Part shown: in pieces, positions 7,742 through 16,999 of the stretch
How the letters are laid out: every line of letters begins with the position of its first letter
Numbering within the stretch: the stretch's first letter is position 1
From: Microbacterium sp. MAH-37
Lineage (GTDB): Bacteria; Actinomycetota; Actinomycetes; Actinomycetales; Microbacteriaceae
Direction: 5' to 3'
DNA length: 64,000 bases
Assembly: GCF_009758255.1 (NCBI RefSeq)
Contig: NZ_WSEN01000004.1
Span: 310,001-374,000 of the forward strand
Made by a program: the position numbers and the translations under genes
The notes under the pieces: generated by a model
Databases searched by the model: none
The model's input: the letters and a program-made list of their open reading frames with translations, nothing else
What the model was told of the DNA's origin: nothing

Positions 7742-10558
7742 TCAGCCCTTCGGCGGCGTCACCGAGATGAGCGCCGCGGTGTTGCCCTGCATGGCCTTCT
7801 TCACCGAGATGACGGTGCCGTAGCCCACGCCGGAGTCGGCCGGGTTGCCCGTGCCGAGCACGGTGAACCCGAGGTCGAGACCGTAGTAGTCCGTCGCCGG
7901 GGTGCCGTCGGGGTTGACCACGCGCGTGGTGTACGGCGCGTTGCCCACCGAGGGCACGACCACCGAGGCGTCGCGCAGACGGTTGTACAGGCCGACCTTG
8001 CCGTTGACGGTCAGCGGCTCGATGCCGGCCACCCAGCCCTTGTCGTCGGTGAAGGTGCTCACCGGCGCCTGCGGGGCGAAGGTCGTGCAGGCCTCGTTGT
8101 ACGACGCGTCGACGAGGCAGTCCTTGAACTGGTACGTCGGCTGCAGGCCGAACGCGACGTTCGACGACTGCGCGCGGCTGGAGATGTTCTTCTGCACGGA
8201 CGGGTCGAGCGCGGCCTCAGCACCGGTGCGGCGCAGCGGATCGAAGTGGCTGTCCACCAGCAGCAGACCGCCCTTCGCGCCGTAGCTCGGCAGGCTCGTC
8301 AGATTCGAGGTGACCTGGTTCGAGTTGCCGTAGGTGGTGTCGCGGTACCAGACCAGCGCGCCGGGCGCGTTGTAGGGGACCTTCTCGACCTTCCACGCCT
8401 CATCGCTGTACACCGTGGTGTAGCCGTACTTCAGGCCCTCGTCGAAGCCGTCGAGGTTGCGCCACTCGACCAGGTAGTACTGCGCCTTGATCTGGGTGCC
8501 GCCGTCACGCTGCCATCCGGTGCCCGAGGTGTCGGTGAAGGTGCCCACCGTCGCGGTCCATCCGTTGTCGCCGCCCTCGACATCGTCGCTCCACGTGGTG
8601 GTGGCGCCCGAGGTCAGTGCGAAGTCGTCGGAGAACCAGCCGCGCTCCTCAGCGGCGGCGTCGGTGGCGTAGCGGAGGCGGACCTGCACGTCCTGTCCGG
8701 CGTACGCCGACAGGTCGATGTAGTCGTGGCTCCATCCGCCGGAGTCGCCGGTCAGGCCGTACTTCTTGTTTCCGTAGTCCGCCATGCGGCCGTTCGGGTC
8801 GGCGTAGCCGTCGTTCGTCGAGACCAGCGCGCCGCTCGCGTCGAACACCTTCTGCTCGGCCCAGGTGCTGCCGCCGTCGGTCGAGACCTCGACGAAGCCG
8901 TAGTCCCAGTCCTCCTCGATCGTGTAGTCGTTCCACATCCAGAACTTCGCGTCTGCGGGCACGTCGTCGATGGAACGGGTCAGGCGGTTGTCCGCCCAGC
9001 TCTGGTCGGCGTTGGAGTACCACATCTCGCTGCCGCTGTGCGGGGTCGCGAGCGTGATCTCCTTGTCGGGCAGGTTGACCTTGATGCCGTCCTTCGTGCC
9101 CTTCGCGGGGCGCGAGGTCTGGCCGACCTTGACGGTCGTGGCATCGTCACCGGGGTTGATGACCTGCGGGTCGGCCCAGCCGAGCACCCACTTGTCCCAG
9201 AGGCCCATGTGCGTCGGCATCGACTGGAAGATCGGGCCGGAGTGCGAGCCGGAGCTCATCAGGTCCCAGAAGTCGATGTCGGAGTTGCCGGCGTTCGAGG
9301 TGTCGTACAGGTCGGGCAGACCGAGGTCGTGTCCGTACTCGTGAGCGAACACGCCGACGCCGGAGTTCTCCGGCTGCACGATGTAGTTCGACAGCTTCAG
9401 GTCGGTACCGGGGATCGGCGCTCCGCCGGGCACAGCGGAGGAGTGCGCCCAGATCGCGTAGGTGCCCTCCTTGCCGCCGCCGCCGGACTTGTCCTCACCG
9501 GCGTGCACGAGCACGACGTGGTCGATCACGCCGTCGGGCTCCATGACGTTTCCGTCGCCGTCACGGTCTCCCTGGTCCTCGATGTCGTAGTCGGCCCAGG
9601 GGAAGTCGGGCTGCTGCGCTGCGAGAGCGGCCACCGCGTCGATCGGCAGCTGGCCGGGGCCGAGCGGGTTGTCGGGGTGGCCCTGCTGGTCCTGCATCGG
9701 GCCGGCCTCCCACTCGCCCGCCTCGTTCTGGTGGCAGACGGTCGCGCCGTAGTATCCCTCGGAGTGCGGGACCTTGATCCAGGCGGTGGCCTCACCGGTG
9801 AGGGTGTACGCACCGCGCGACATCTCCTCGTACATGTTCTTCATGGTGTAGCCGGAGATGTCGAACCCGGGCTTGCCGTCGGTGCCGGTCAGGTCGGTGC
9901 GGACGCGCTCGGTGATGCCCTCTTCCGAGAAGAGCATCTTGTTGTAGTGCTCGCTCGAGAAGTCCGGCACCCACATGGTGTTGTTGTCCTTCTGCGCGGC
10001 ATCCGCAGGGTTCGGGATGCCGTTGTGCAGGGTCGGACCCTGCACACTGCCGGGCATGCAGGTCGTGGCGCCCCATTCGGTCGGCACGTACAGGTCGCTG
10101 AAGTCCTCGGTGCCGTCGAACTCGACGAGGATCGTCAGGAGCTTGGCCTGCTGGGTGCCCTTGGACTGCTTGAGGTTCTTCGGGCTCTTGCCGGTCTTCA
10201 CCGACTTCGCCTCGGTCTTCGCGAGCTGCCGCGCCGCGTTCGGGTTGCCCTGCGCGAACTTCTGGTCGTACGCGTTGGCGCGCTCGAGTGCCTTTGCGCC
10301 GCTGTAGCCCTTGGTGCTGCCGTTCGCGCTCGCGACGGGCGAGTCGACGGATGCGTCGAAGGCGCCCTCGACGTTCGGCGCGGCGTAGTTCATGTAGTAC
10401 TCGTCGGCGCCGATGGTGGGCGCTGCCGGGGCCGCCTCCGAGGACGACGCCCCACTGGCGGGTATCACGCCGAAGGCGCTGACACCGGCGACCGCGAGCG
10501 CGAACGCCGAGGTCGTCGCCGCAACACGCCTTCGTGTGCGGGCGGATTGTTCTGACAT
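7742..10558 (-). CDS. Secreted M6-family metalloprotease (immune inhibitor A-like)
   Basis: 938-residue exported protease. It starts with a signal peptide (basic RTRRR, hydrophobic core about 14-32, Ala-rich cleavage region). The catalytic domain carries the zinc motif HEYGH at 406-410 with Glu407 as general base, followed by GLPDLYDT. The C-terminal part contains MAM-like/jelly-roll and Asp- and Gly-rich segments (WSDDVEGGDNGW) as in InhA proteins. ATG 10558 was chosen because GGGAGAA lies 5 bases upstream; a longer frame adds 13 residues without one. M6 enzymes degrade extracellular proteins such as antimicrobial peptides or polymeric substrates; which applies here is unknown. Single gene with its own terminator. 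Confidence 0.9.
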   Translation of the reverse strand: MSEQSARTRRRVAATTSAFALAVAGVSAFGVIPASGASSSEAAPAAPTIGADEYYMNYAAPNVEGAFDASVDSPVASANGSTKGYSGAKALERANAYDQKFAQGNPNAARQLAKTEAKSVKTGKSPKNLKQSKGTQQAKLLTILVEFDGTEDFSDLYVPTEWGATTCMPGSVQGPTLHNGIPNPADAAQKDNNTMWVPDFSSEHYNKMLFSEEGITERVRTDLTGTDGKPGFDISGYTMKNMYEEMSRGAYTLTGEATAWIKVPHSEGYYGATVCHQNEAGEWEAGPMQDQQGHPDNPLGPGQLPIDAVAALAAQQPDFPWADYDIEDQGDRDGDGNVMEPDGVIDHVVLVHAGEDKSGGGGKEGTYAIWAHSSAVPGGAPIPGTDLKLSNYIVQPENSGVGVFAHEYGHDLGLPDLYDTSNAGNSDIDFWDLMSSGSHSGPIFQSMPTHMGLWDKWVLGWADPQVINPGDDATTVKVGQTSRPAKGTKDGIKVNLPDKEITLATPHSGSEMWYSNADQSWADNRLTRSIDDVPADAKFWMWNDYTIEEDWDYGFVEVSTDGGSTWAEQKVFDASGALVSTNDGYADPNGRMADYGNKKYGLTGDSGGWSHDYIDLSAYAGQDVQVRLRYATDAAAEERGWFSDDFALTSGATTTWSDDVEGGDNGWTATVGTFTDTSGTGWQRDGGTQIKAQYYLVEWRNLDGFDEGLKYGYTTVYSDEAWKVEKVPYNAPGALVWYRDTTYGNSNQVTSNLTSLPSYGAKGGLLLVDSHFDPLRRTGAEAALDPSVQKNISSRAQSSNVAFGLQPTYQFKDCLVDASYNEACTTFAPQAPVSTFTDDKGWVAGIEPLTVNGKVGLYNRLRDASVVVPSVGNAPYTTRVVNPDGTPATDYYGLDLGFTVLGTGNPADSGVGYGTVISVKKAMQGNTAALISVTPPKG

Positions 10559-10691
10559 CGCTTCTCCCTTCACGCGCCGGGCGAAAGGGTGTCGCAACGG
10601 CGCGAACGGTGTGCGCCGATCAGGCGCACAAGTTCTCTTTTACCGTGAAAGTCCTGTGCAGGGGAAGTGGATTCGCTGAATCCGAGACGAA

Positions 10692-10708
10692 CGTCCGATA
10701 GCCGGACG
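10692..10708. promoter_or_regulatory. Inverted repeat upstream of the GAF/PucR regulator
   Basis: CGTCCG and CGGACG arms separated by ATAGC, 40 bases before the regulator start and in the region shared with the divergent protease gene. Possible operator; no direct evidence. Confidence 0.3.
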
Positions 10709-10747
10709 ACAGCGGAGCGAACCGCTGCGGCGGGCACAATAGAACCC

Positions 10748-12619
10748 ATGGCCTCGGAACTCGCCGCGCGACTGCGCGCGCTCGTGGACGGTGAGCGGCT
10801 CGACCCCGAGGCGACCAGGAGAATGCTGGATCCTGAGGCGGCCGAGGCGCTGATCGACCTGTCCGACAGGTTCTCCGCACTGAGGCAGCGCAGTGCCGAG
10901 CTGCGCGCGGTGATGTCGTCGACCCGTGACCTGCTCGCGATCCCCGACGCCGACCTCCTGCTGCAGCGCATCGTCGATCGGGCCCACGAGCTCATGGACG
11001 TGGACATCACCTACCTCTCGGTGTACGAGCCGGAGCGCGACGAGCTTTACGTCCGGGCGGCGAGCGGCGCGATCTCGCCGCGGTTCCTGGCCATGGTCGT
11101 GCCGGCCGGGGTGGGGCTGGCGAGCCTCGCCGTGCGAACGCGCAGCCCACAGTGGGTCGATGACTACACCGCGCTGTCGACAGTCCCGCACGATCCGACC
11201 ATCGACGCGATCGTCGCGGAGGAGGAGTTGCGCTCTCTGCTGGGTGCGCCTCTGGTCGTGGGCGACGAGGTGCTCGGTGTGCTGTTCGCCGCCAGTAGGG
11301 CGTCGCACGTCTTCCGCGCCGATGAAGTGGCCCTGCTCACGGCGTTCGCAGGGCACGCCGCGCTCGTGCTGCGCCTCGCGCAGCTGCTGCAGCAGGCGCA
11401 GGATGCCACGGCCGAGGCGGCATCCCGACAGCAGCAGGCGGAATGGGCCGCCAGCCTGCACGGAGAGCTGACCCGGCTCGTCGTGTTCGGACACGGAGCG
11501 GACGCAGTCGTCGGAGCGCTCGCCGAAGCGCTGGGACGCGCGGTGCTGCTGGTCGACGACGAGGGCGGACCGATCTCCCTGCGGCATCCCGGCGAGGATG
11601 ATGGCGGGCGGCCTGCCGAAGACGATTCCGGTCGCGTGTCAGGACTCGCGCCGGCCGAACTGCGCCGGCTCATCGCCGATCTCGGGGACGACGGCCGCAG
11701 TGCGCTGATCGAGGGCACCCCGTACGAACTCATCGCACCGGTGGCCACAGCCTCGACGCGGCCGGGTGCGCTGCTGGTGGAGCGAGGCGAGCGGCTGCTC
11801 ACCGCCGTGGAGCGGCGGACCGTCGAACGGTCGGCCCTCACCGCGGCGCTGCTCGTCCTGCGCCGGGACGCACTGGCCGACGCCGAGGACCGGGTGCGCG
11901 GCGAACTCGCGATCGAGGTCCTGGACAGCAGCCCCGATCGACGGGCATCAGGACTGCTCCGCGCGACCGCCCACGGGTATCCGGTGCGGAAGGGGTGGTC
12001 GGTGCTGGCCATTCCCGCCGAGGGCGACGAGCGCAATCGGATCCGCTCACGCCTGCGCAGCCGGGACGGCTGGCTGGTCGCCACTCTTCCGGCGGGGGTC
12101 GTCGTGATGATCCCCGCCGCCCGGAACGGAGCCGATCACGCGGTCCATGAGGCCGTGCACGCTGTGGAGGTGCCCTTCGCCGTCGTCGCGACGGCGTCCT
12201 CGCTCGGCGACGCCGCCGCCGCGGCTGACGAGGCGTGGCGCACCTGCCGTCTCGCGTCGGGCCTCGGCGCCGCGTCGGGCGTCGTCGACGCGACGGCGTT
12301 CGCCCCGTACGCGCTGCTGTTCGACGGGGACGGCGCCCGGATGTCCGCCTACGTCGCCGAGATGCTCGGGCCGTTGCTGGCGTGGGACGAGCAGCACGGC
12401 ACCGGTCTCCTCGACACCCTGGCGGCGCTGTTCGACGAGCACTGGTCGCTCGCCGCGGCCGCCCGGCGCCTGCATGTGCACCTGAACACGCTCAAGCAGC
12501 GTGTTCAGCGGATGCGGGTGCTGCTGGGTGCCGGACTCGACCGGCCCGAGGAGCGCTTCCGTCTGGAGCTGGCCGTGCGCATAGAGGGGGCGCGACGCGC
12601 TCTGCGCGAGCCGACCTGA
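10748..12619 (+). CDS. GAF-domain PucR/CdaR-type transcriptional regulator
   Basis: 623 residues. A GAF sensor domain (about 55-205) is followed by a variable PucR-like central region and a C-terminal PucR helix-turn-helix (SLAAAARRLHVHLNTLKQRVQRM near 575). Regulators of this layout usually activate catabolic genes after binding a small molecule. ATG 10748 is preferred: CACAAT lies 7 bases upstream and there is no Shine-Dalgarno, so the message may be leaderless. It is followed in the same direction by HMG-CoA reductase, HMG-CoA lyase and transporter genes and is probably their activator; that link rests on position alone. Confidence 0.8.
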   Translation: MASELAARLRALVDGERLDPEATRRMLDPEAAEALIDLSDRFSALRQRSAELRAVMSSTRDLLAIPDADLLLQRIVDRAHELMDVDITYLSVYEPERDELYVRAASGAISPRFLAMVVPAGVGLASLAVRTRSPQWVDDYTALSTVPHDPTIDAIVAEEELRSLLGAPLVVGDEVLGVLFAASRASHVFRADEVALLTAFAGHAALVLRLAQLLQQAQDATAEAASRQQQAEWAASLHGELTRLVVFGHGADAVVGALAEALGRAVLLVDDEGGPISLRHPGEDDGGRPAEDDSGRVSGLAPAELRRLIADLGDDGRSALIEGTPYELIAPVATASTRPGALLVERGERLLTAVERRTVERSALTAALLVLRRDALADAEDRVRGELAIEVLDSSPDRRASGLLRATAHGYPVRKGWSVLAIPAEGDERNRIRSRLRSRDGWLVATLPAGVVVMIPAARNGADHAVHEAVHAVEVPFAVVATASSLGDAAAAADEAWRTCRLASGLGAASGVVDATAFAPYALLFDGDGARMSAYVAEMLGPLLAWDEQHGTGLLDTLAALFDEHWSLAAAARRLHVHLNTLKQRVQRMRVLLGAGLDRPEERFRLELAVRIEGARRALREPT

Positions 12620-12803
12620 GCGCGTCGCTCGGGGCGCTGCCGCGGACGCCGTCGACGGCTCCGTGAGATCAAGATGCAGATCAGCCACGACATCGCTGCT
12701 CGATATGGCCGGAACGGACCTATGGGCGTGTTGCGCTGCCGTGATTGGCTACCCGCTGGCGGCGCCGCCGGTCGGCAGAGGCGCCTCCAGGAAGGAAGCA
12801 TCC

Positions 12804-14081
12804 ATGGCCACCACATCCCGACTCAGCGGACTGCGCAACCTGACCGTCAGCGAGCGACTCGAGACCGTCGCGAACGCGATCGGAGCCGATGCGGAGCAGT
12901 TCGCGGCGCTGACGCCGGAATCGGGGGCCGGGCTCACCGTCGACCAGGCCGACCGCATGATCGAGAACCTCATCGGGACGATCTCCATCCCCGTCGGAGT
13001 CGCGACCAACCTCGTGATCAACGGGCGTGAGGTGCTCGCCCCCATGGCCACGGAGGAGCCTTCCGTCGTCGCCGCGGCGTCCAACATCGCCCGCATGTCG
13101 AGGCGGCTCGGCGGCATCGCCACCACCTCGTCGGCGCCGCTGATGCAGGCGCAGATCCAGCTTCTCGACGTCGCAGATCCGCACGGCGCCCGTGCGCGCA
13201 TCCTGGAGCGCAAGCAGGAGGTGCTGGCGCTCGCCGACCGGCAGGATCCGAAGCTGGTCGCCATCGGCGGCGGTGCTCGTGATCTGCTGGTCCGCACCGT
13301 GCACGGCGTGATCGAGGACCACCTCGTGGTGCACCTCATCGTCGATGTCGGCGACGCGATGGGCGCGAACGCCGTGAACACCATGGCGGAGGCCGTCGCA
13401 CCTCTGCTCGCCGAGATCGCGCAGGGGCGCTCGTTGCTGCGCATCCTCACGAACCTCGCCGATCTGCGTCTCACCCGCGCGCGCCTCGTGATCCACCCCG
13501 ACGAGATCGGCGGCGCGCAGGTCGTCGACGACATGATCACCGGTGCCGCTCTCGCATACGACGACCCGTATCGCGCGGCGACGCACAACAAGGGCATCAT
13601 GAACGGCATCTCGGCGGTCGTGCTTGCCACGGGCAATGACACGCGCGCCGTCGAGGCAGGCGCCCACGCGTACGCCGCCCGCGACGGCCAGTACCGGTCG
13701 CTGTCCCGCTTCGAGAAGGATGCGGACGGCAACCTCGTCGCCACTCTCGAGCTGCCGATGGCTGTCGGCCTGGTCGGCGGCGCGACGAAGTCGCATCCCG
13801 CGGCCCGCGCCGCCGTCGCTCTCACCGAGGTGACGACCGCCCGGGAACTCGCCGAGATCGTGTGCGCGGTGGGGCTGGCCCAGAACGTGGCCGCTGTCCG
13901 AGCGCTTGCCGCCGAGGGCATCCAGCGCGGGCACATGGGGCTGCACGCGCGCAACGTCGCCGTGGCCGCCGGCGCATCGGGCGACGAGGTCGATGCCGTC
14001 GCCGCCGAGCTCGTCTCGCGCAAGGCCGTGCGCGCCGACGTCGCCGAGAGCGTGCTGGCAGAACTCCGGGCCGGGCGATGA
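12804..14081 (+). CDS. mvaA: Degradative (class II) hydroxymethylglutaryl-CoA reductase
   Basis: 425 residues, the size of the Pseudomonas mevalonii enzyme, which runs mevalonate + CoA to HMG-CoA. Class II hallmarks are visible: ENLIGT near residue 52 (HMG-CoA binding), the DAMGAN cofactor loop near 188, and catalytic His in GHMGLHARNVAV near 378. ATG 12804 follows AGGAAGGA by 8 bases. The 3' end overlaps the HMG-CoA lyase start (ATGA). Pairing with the lyase, and the absence of other isoprenoid mevalonate-pathway genes nearby, indicates the catabolic direction. A biosynthetic role is the main alternative. Confidence 0.9.
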   Translation: MATTSRLSGLRNLTVSERLETVANAIGADAEQFAALTPESGAGLTVDQADRMIENLIGTISIPVGVATNLVINGREVLAPMATEEPSVVAAASNIARMSRRLGGIATTSSAPLMQAQIQLLDVADPHGARARILERKQEVLALADRQDPKLVAIGGGARDLLVRTVHGVIEDHLVVHLIVDVGDAMGANAVNTMAEAVAPLLAEIAQGRSLLRILTNLADLRLTRARLVIHPDEIGGAQVVDDMITGAALAYDDPYRAATHNKGIMNGISAVVLATGNDTRAVEAGAHAYAARDGQYRSLSRFEKDADGNLVATLELPMAVGLVGGATKSHPAARAAVALTEVTTARELAEIVCAVGLAQNVAAVRALAAEGIQRGHMGLHARNVAVAAGASGDEVDAVAAELVSRKAVRADVAESVLAELRAGR

Positions 14082-15022
14082 GCACGGTCAGAACGGTCGG
14101 ACTGCCCGACGTCGTGCCGGCACCCGGTGCCGGCAGGGACGCGGTCGAGATCTGGGAGGTGTCGCCGCGGGACGGCCTGCAGGCGGAATCGACCCGCCTC
14201 GACGCCGACACCAAGGTCGCCCTCATCCAGCGCCTGGCCGCGGTCGGTGCCCGGATCATCGAGGCGGGCAGCTTCGTGCGCCCGGATCGCGTGCCGCAGA
14301 TGGCGGACTCCGCCGAAGTTCTGCAGCGGGTGTCGACTCTCCCCGTGCGGACGCCGGTGCTGGTCCCGAACCTGCGCGGGTACGACCTGGCCCGTGCAGC
14401 CGGAGCGGAGGACATTGCGGTGTTCCTCAGCGTCACCGAGTCGTTCTCGCAGCAGAATCTCGGCGCGTCACGGGAGCGCATGGAGGAGAGCGCCCAGGCC
14501 GTCGTCGCGCGGGCCATCGCCGACGGCGTGCGGGTGCGCGGCTACCTGTCCATGGTCTTCGGTGACCCGTGGGAGGGGCCGGTCAGCACCGCCGAGGTGG
14601 TCCGGCTCGCCGCGACGATGAGGTCCTGGGGCATCCACCACCTGTCGCTGGGCGACACCATCGGCGTCGCGACGCCGGGGCAGGTGCGCAGCATCGTGCG
14701 CGCGCTGGTCGCCGACGGGATCCCGCTTCCCGGCATCGCGCTGCACATGCACGACACCTACGGCATGGCGGCCGCCAACGTCTACGCCGGCCTGGAAGAG
14801 GGCGTGCGCGTCTTCGACGCCTCGGCCGGCGGAGTCGGCGGATGCCCGTTCGCGAAGTCCGCGACGGGGAATCTCGCCACCGATGATCTCGTCTGGATGC
14901 TGGAGGGGCTCGGCATCCGCACCGGAATCGACCTGGACGGCCTGGTCGAGACGAGTGCCTGGCTCACCCGAGAGCTGGGCAAGGCCCCGACGTCACGAGT
15001 CGCAACGGCGCTGACCCGATAG
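14078..15022 (+). CDS. mvaB: Hydroxymethylglutaryl-CoA lyase
   Basis: 314-residue TIM-barrel enzyme that splits HMG-CoA into acetyl-CoA and acetoacetate. Visible motifs: SPRDGLQAE near residue 29 (active-site Arg and Asp), the FVRPDRVPQMAD loop, SVTESFSQQNLG, the metal-binding HMHDTYGMAAANV near 223, and GGVGGCPFAKSATGN near 250 with the catalytic cysteine of the lyase signature. Translation is coupled to the reductase by a 4-base overlap. Together the two enzymes convert mevalonate to central metabolites. The C-terminus ends near the next start, which has its own ribosome binding site. Confidence 0.92.
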   Translation: MSTVRTVGLPDVVPAPGAGRDAVEIWEVSPRDGLQAESTRLDADTKVALIQRLAAVGARIIEAGSFVRPDRVPQMADSAEVLQRVSTLPVRTPVLVPNLRGYDLARAAGAEDIAVFLSVTESFSQQNLGASRERMEESAQAVVARAIADGVRVRGYLSMVFGDPWEGPVSTAEVVRLAATMRSWGIHHLSLGDTIGVATPGQVRSIVRALVADGIPLPGIALHMHDTYGMAAANVYAGLEEGVRVFDASAGGVGGCPFAKSATGNLATDDLVWMLEGLGIRTGIDLDGLVETSAWLTRELGKAPTSRVATALTR

Positions 15023-15033
15023 AGAGGAACTTC

Positions 15034-15462
15034 GTGAAGGAATCACGACTGATTGAAGTATGGGGAGACACGGTCGACAGCCGGCATCTCCTCGGCTCGA
15101 TCCTGATCGGGGCCGGCATCGCCGTCCCCGTGTATCTCGTAGCCGAATGGGGGTTCGGACAGCTGACCGGCGGCGACGCCCTCGGGCGGTCGTACGCGCT
15201 GGTCGTCGGACTCGCCGCGTGCATCGTCGCCGCGGTGATCTCCGCGCGGCTGTTCGCACCGAAGCGCGTCGTCGTGATCGGCGAGACCCGATCCGGCAAC
15301 CGCGAGGCCGTCATGGACGCGATCGAGGATGAGCTCGGACCGCTCGGCGACCCGGACGAGCTGCCCGCAGCGACGCTCAACGAGGTGAAGGAACTCGGGC
15401 TCTACGACGACCTCGTCGCGCAGCATCGCAAGAACCAGCAGCGCGAAGGGAGCGCCTCCTGA
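15034..15462 (+). CDS. TctB-like small subunit of a tripartite tricarboxylate-type transporter
   Basis: 142 residues; GTG start at 15034 with AGAGAGGAA 5 bases upstream. Two hydrophobic segments (about 20-40 and 52-72) are followed by a charged cytoplasmic tail. Size and position immediately before a TctA-like gene identify it as the small membrane subunit, although it has fewer membrane helices than classical four-helix TctB proteins. Its stop overlaps the next start by one base (TGATG). Role: partner of the large permease, probably importing mevalonate or a related carboxylate. Confidence 0.65.
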   Translation: MKESRLIEVWGDTVDSRHLLGSILIGAGIAVPVYLVAEWGFGQLTGGDALGRSYALVVGLAACIVAAVISARLFAPKRVVVIGETRSGNREAVMDAIEDELGPLGDPDELPAATLNEVKELGLYDDLVAQHRKNQQREGSAS

Positions 15463-16850
15463 TGGAGCTCTTCCTCGAGCCCGCGCTCTGGGCCATCGGC
15501 ATGGCCCTCCTGGGAACGATCGTGTTCGCTCTCATCGGCCTCGTGTCCGGCACCGACGAGACCGCCACGGTCGCGCCCCTCACCCTGCTCGTGATCCTGC
15601 TCGGCGTGCCGCCGGCGGGCGTCTTCGCCTTCTTCATGGCGGCGATCTCGGCCAAGCACATCACGCACGCCATCCCCACCACGCTGCTCGGCATCCCCGG
15701 GGACACCATGGCGGCGCCGCTGCTCCGGGACGCGCAGATGCTGCGCGAACTCGGCGTGCCGCACATCGCGCTGCGCAAGGCGATCTCGGGTGGCGTCATC
15801 GCCGCCGTGATCTCCGTGCCCCTCGCCGTGCTCTTCGCCTGGATCATCACGCCCTTCTCGGATGCCATCAGCGCGGTCGCGCCCTGGCTGTTCCTCATCG
15901 CAGCAGTGCTGATCGCCGTGCTGTCGAAGGGACGATGGGCGGCGCTGATGGCCCTGATCCCGTTCGTGCTGATCGTCGTCGGCCTGCAGACCTTCGCCAC
16001 CGGCGTGCTCGGCAAGGGGCTGTCGATCAGTTTCTTCCTCGGCATCGCGATCGGCCCGCTGATCGCCGACCTGGTCCTCGCCTCGAGCCCCGCAGGCCGG
16101 GCGAGCATGCGGCGGGAGGCGCCGCGCACGTTCGAGCTGGCTGCCGACGTGCGCACCTGGAAGGGGCGGATGCCCAACCCGATCGGCGTGCTCGACCGCG
16201 GTCAGATCGGCGCCACGGCGGGTGCCGCGGTGGTCTCCAGCGCCACCTTCGTGTTCTCGCCTGTCGCGATGACCGTCCTGATGGGCGAGCTCTTCGGCGG
16301 GCGCATCAAGAACGGCTACCGTCGTCTCACCACGATGATGACGGTGAAGAACGGCACCACGGAGTCGACCTACATCGCCGAGACCCTCATCCCGCTGATC
16401 GCGATCGGACTGCCGCTCTCGCCGATGGCGGCCGGTCCGGCGAACCCGCTCTTCAACGCGCCGCCGGTGTTCACGATCGACGCCGAGACGGGCGCGACGA
16501 ACAACCTGCACGACATGCTGCAGCCCTGGCAGTTCCTGGTGCTGGGTCTGGTCGCCGTGCTGATCGCCGTGCTGATCACGTATCCGTTCGCGATGACCCA
16601 GGCGCACCGCGCCGCCTCCTGGATCATGCGCAAGGTGTCGCATGAGGCGATCATCGGCGCCTTCGCCGGCCTGATCGCCGTGATCTGCCTGTACGAAGGG
16701 GGCATCATCGCCCTGCTCGTCTCGATCACGATCGGATTGGTCGGCGGCCTGCTGAGCAAACTGTTCCAGATGCACACCGGCGTCCAGTTCATGGGGTACT
16801 ACGTCGCTGCGCTCACGGTGCCGGCGATCTCGGCACTGTTCGCAGGCTGA
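15462..16850 (+). CDS. TctA-like large permease of a tripartite tricarboxylate-type transporter
   Basis: 462 residues and about ten to twelve membrane helices. The conserved TctA feature is recognisable near residue 70: IPTTLLGIPGDTMAAPLLRD, matching the family's I(P/N)GTP loop, and a related G/P-rich segment recurs in the second half (IAIGLPLSPMAAGPANPLF). TctA proteins work with TctB and a periplasmic or lipoprotein binding subunit TctC; no TctC gene is present here. Position behind mvaA and mvaB suggests it imports mevalonate or hydroxymethylglutarate, an inference from context. A hairpin terminator closes the operon. Confidence 0.8.
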   Translation: MELFLEPALWAIGMALLGTIVFALIGLVSGTDETATVAPLTLLVILLGVPPAGVFAFFMAAISAKHITHAIPTTLLGIPGDTMAAPLLRDAQMLRELGVPHIALRKAISGGVIAAVISVPLAVLFAWIITPFSDAISAVAPWLFLIAAVLIAVLSKGRWAALMALIPFVLIVVGLQTFATGVLGKGLSISFFLGIAIGPLIADLVLASSPAGRASMRREAPRTFELAADVRTWKGRMPNPIGVLDRGQIGATAGAAVVSSATFVFSPVAMTVLMGELFGGRIKNGYRRLTTMMTVKNGTTESTYIAETLIPLIAIGLPLSPMAAGPANPLFNAPPVFTIDAETGATNNLHDMLQPWQFLVLGLVAVLIAVLITYPFAMTQAHRAASWIMRKVSHEAIIGAFAGLIAVICLYEGGIIALLVSITIGLVGGLLSKLFQMHTGVQFMGYYVAALTVPAISALFAG

Positions 16851-16864
16851 ACAGGGCATTTTCG

Positions 16865-16898
16865 GAGAGGGGTCGTCGCGGACGCGGCGGCCCCTCTC
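16865..16898 (+). terminator. Terminator of the mevalonate-degradation operon
   Basis: GAGAGGGG and CCCCTCTC arms, with additional pairing inside (CGTCGC / GCGGCG), beginning 15 bases after the permease stop. Confidence 0.75.
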
Positions 16899-16902
16899 GC
16901 CG

Positions 16903-16962
16903 TCTGAGGCGGTCCTCCTCCGTAGATAGGGATTCCTCCCGATGCAGCCCTCCCGCCTCAGA
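16903..16962. repeat. Inverted repeat upstream of a small basic gene
   Basis: TCTGAGGCGG and CCGCCTCAGA, 10-bp perfect arms 40 bases apart, between the operon terminator and the small gene at 17000. It may be a leader structure or regulator site. Confidence 0.45.
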
Positions 16963-16999
16963 GCGGAGTGTAGGGATGCACAACAAACGAGGAGTTGCA

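Noticed and set aside
8246..10555. Plus-strand ORF opposite the M6 protease
   Set aside because: Shadow of the protease gene, which has HEYGH, a signal peptide and a ribosome binding site.
12758..12769. GGCGGCGCCGCC palindrome before mvaA as an operator
   Set aside because: Short, pure GC self-complementary stretch of the kind expected by chance in this genome; no second copy nearby.
15034..15462. TctB-like gene as a shadow or unrelated small ORF
   Set aside because: Kept as real: it has a strong ribosome site, overlaps tctA by one base and has two clear membrane helices.
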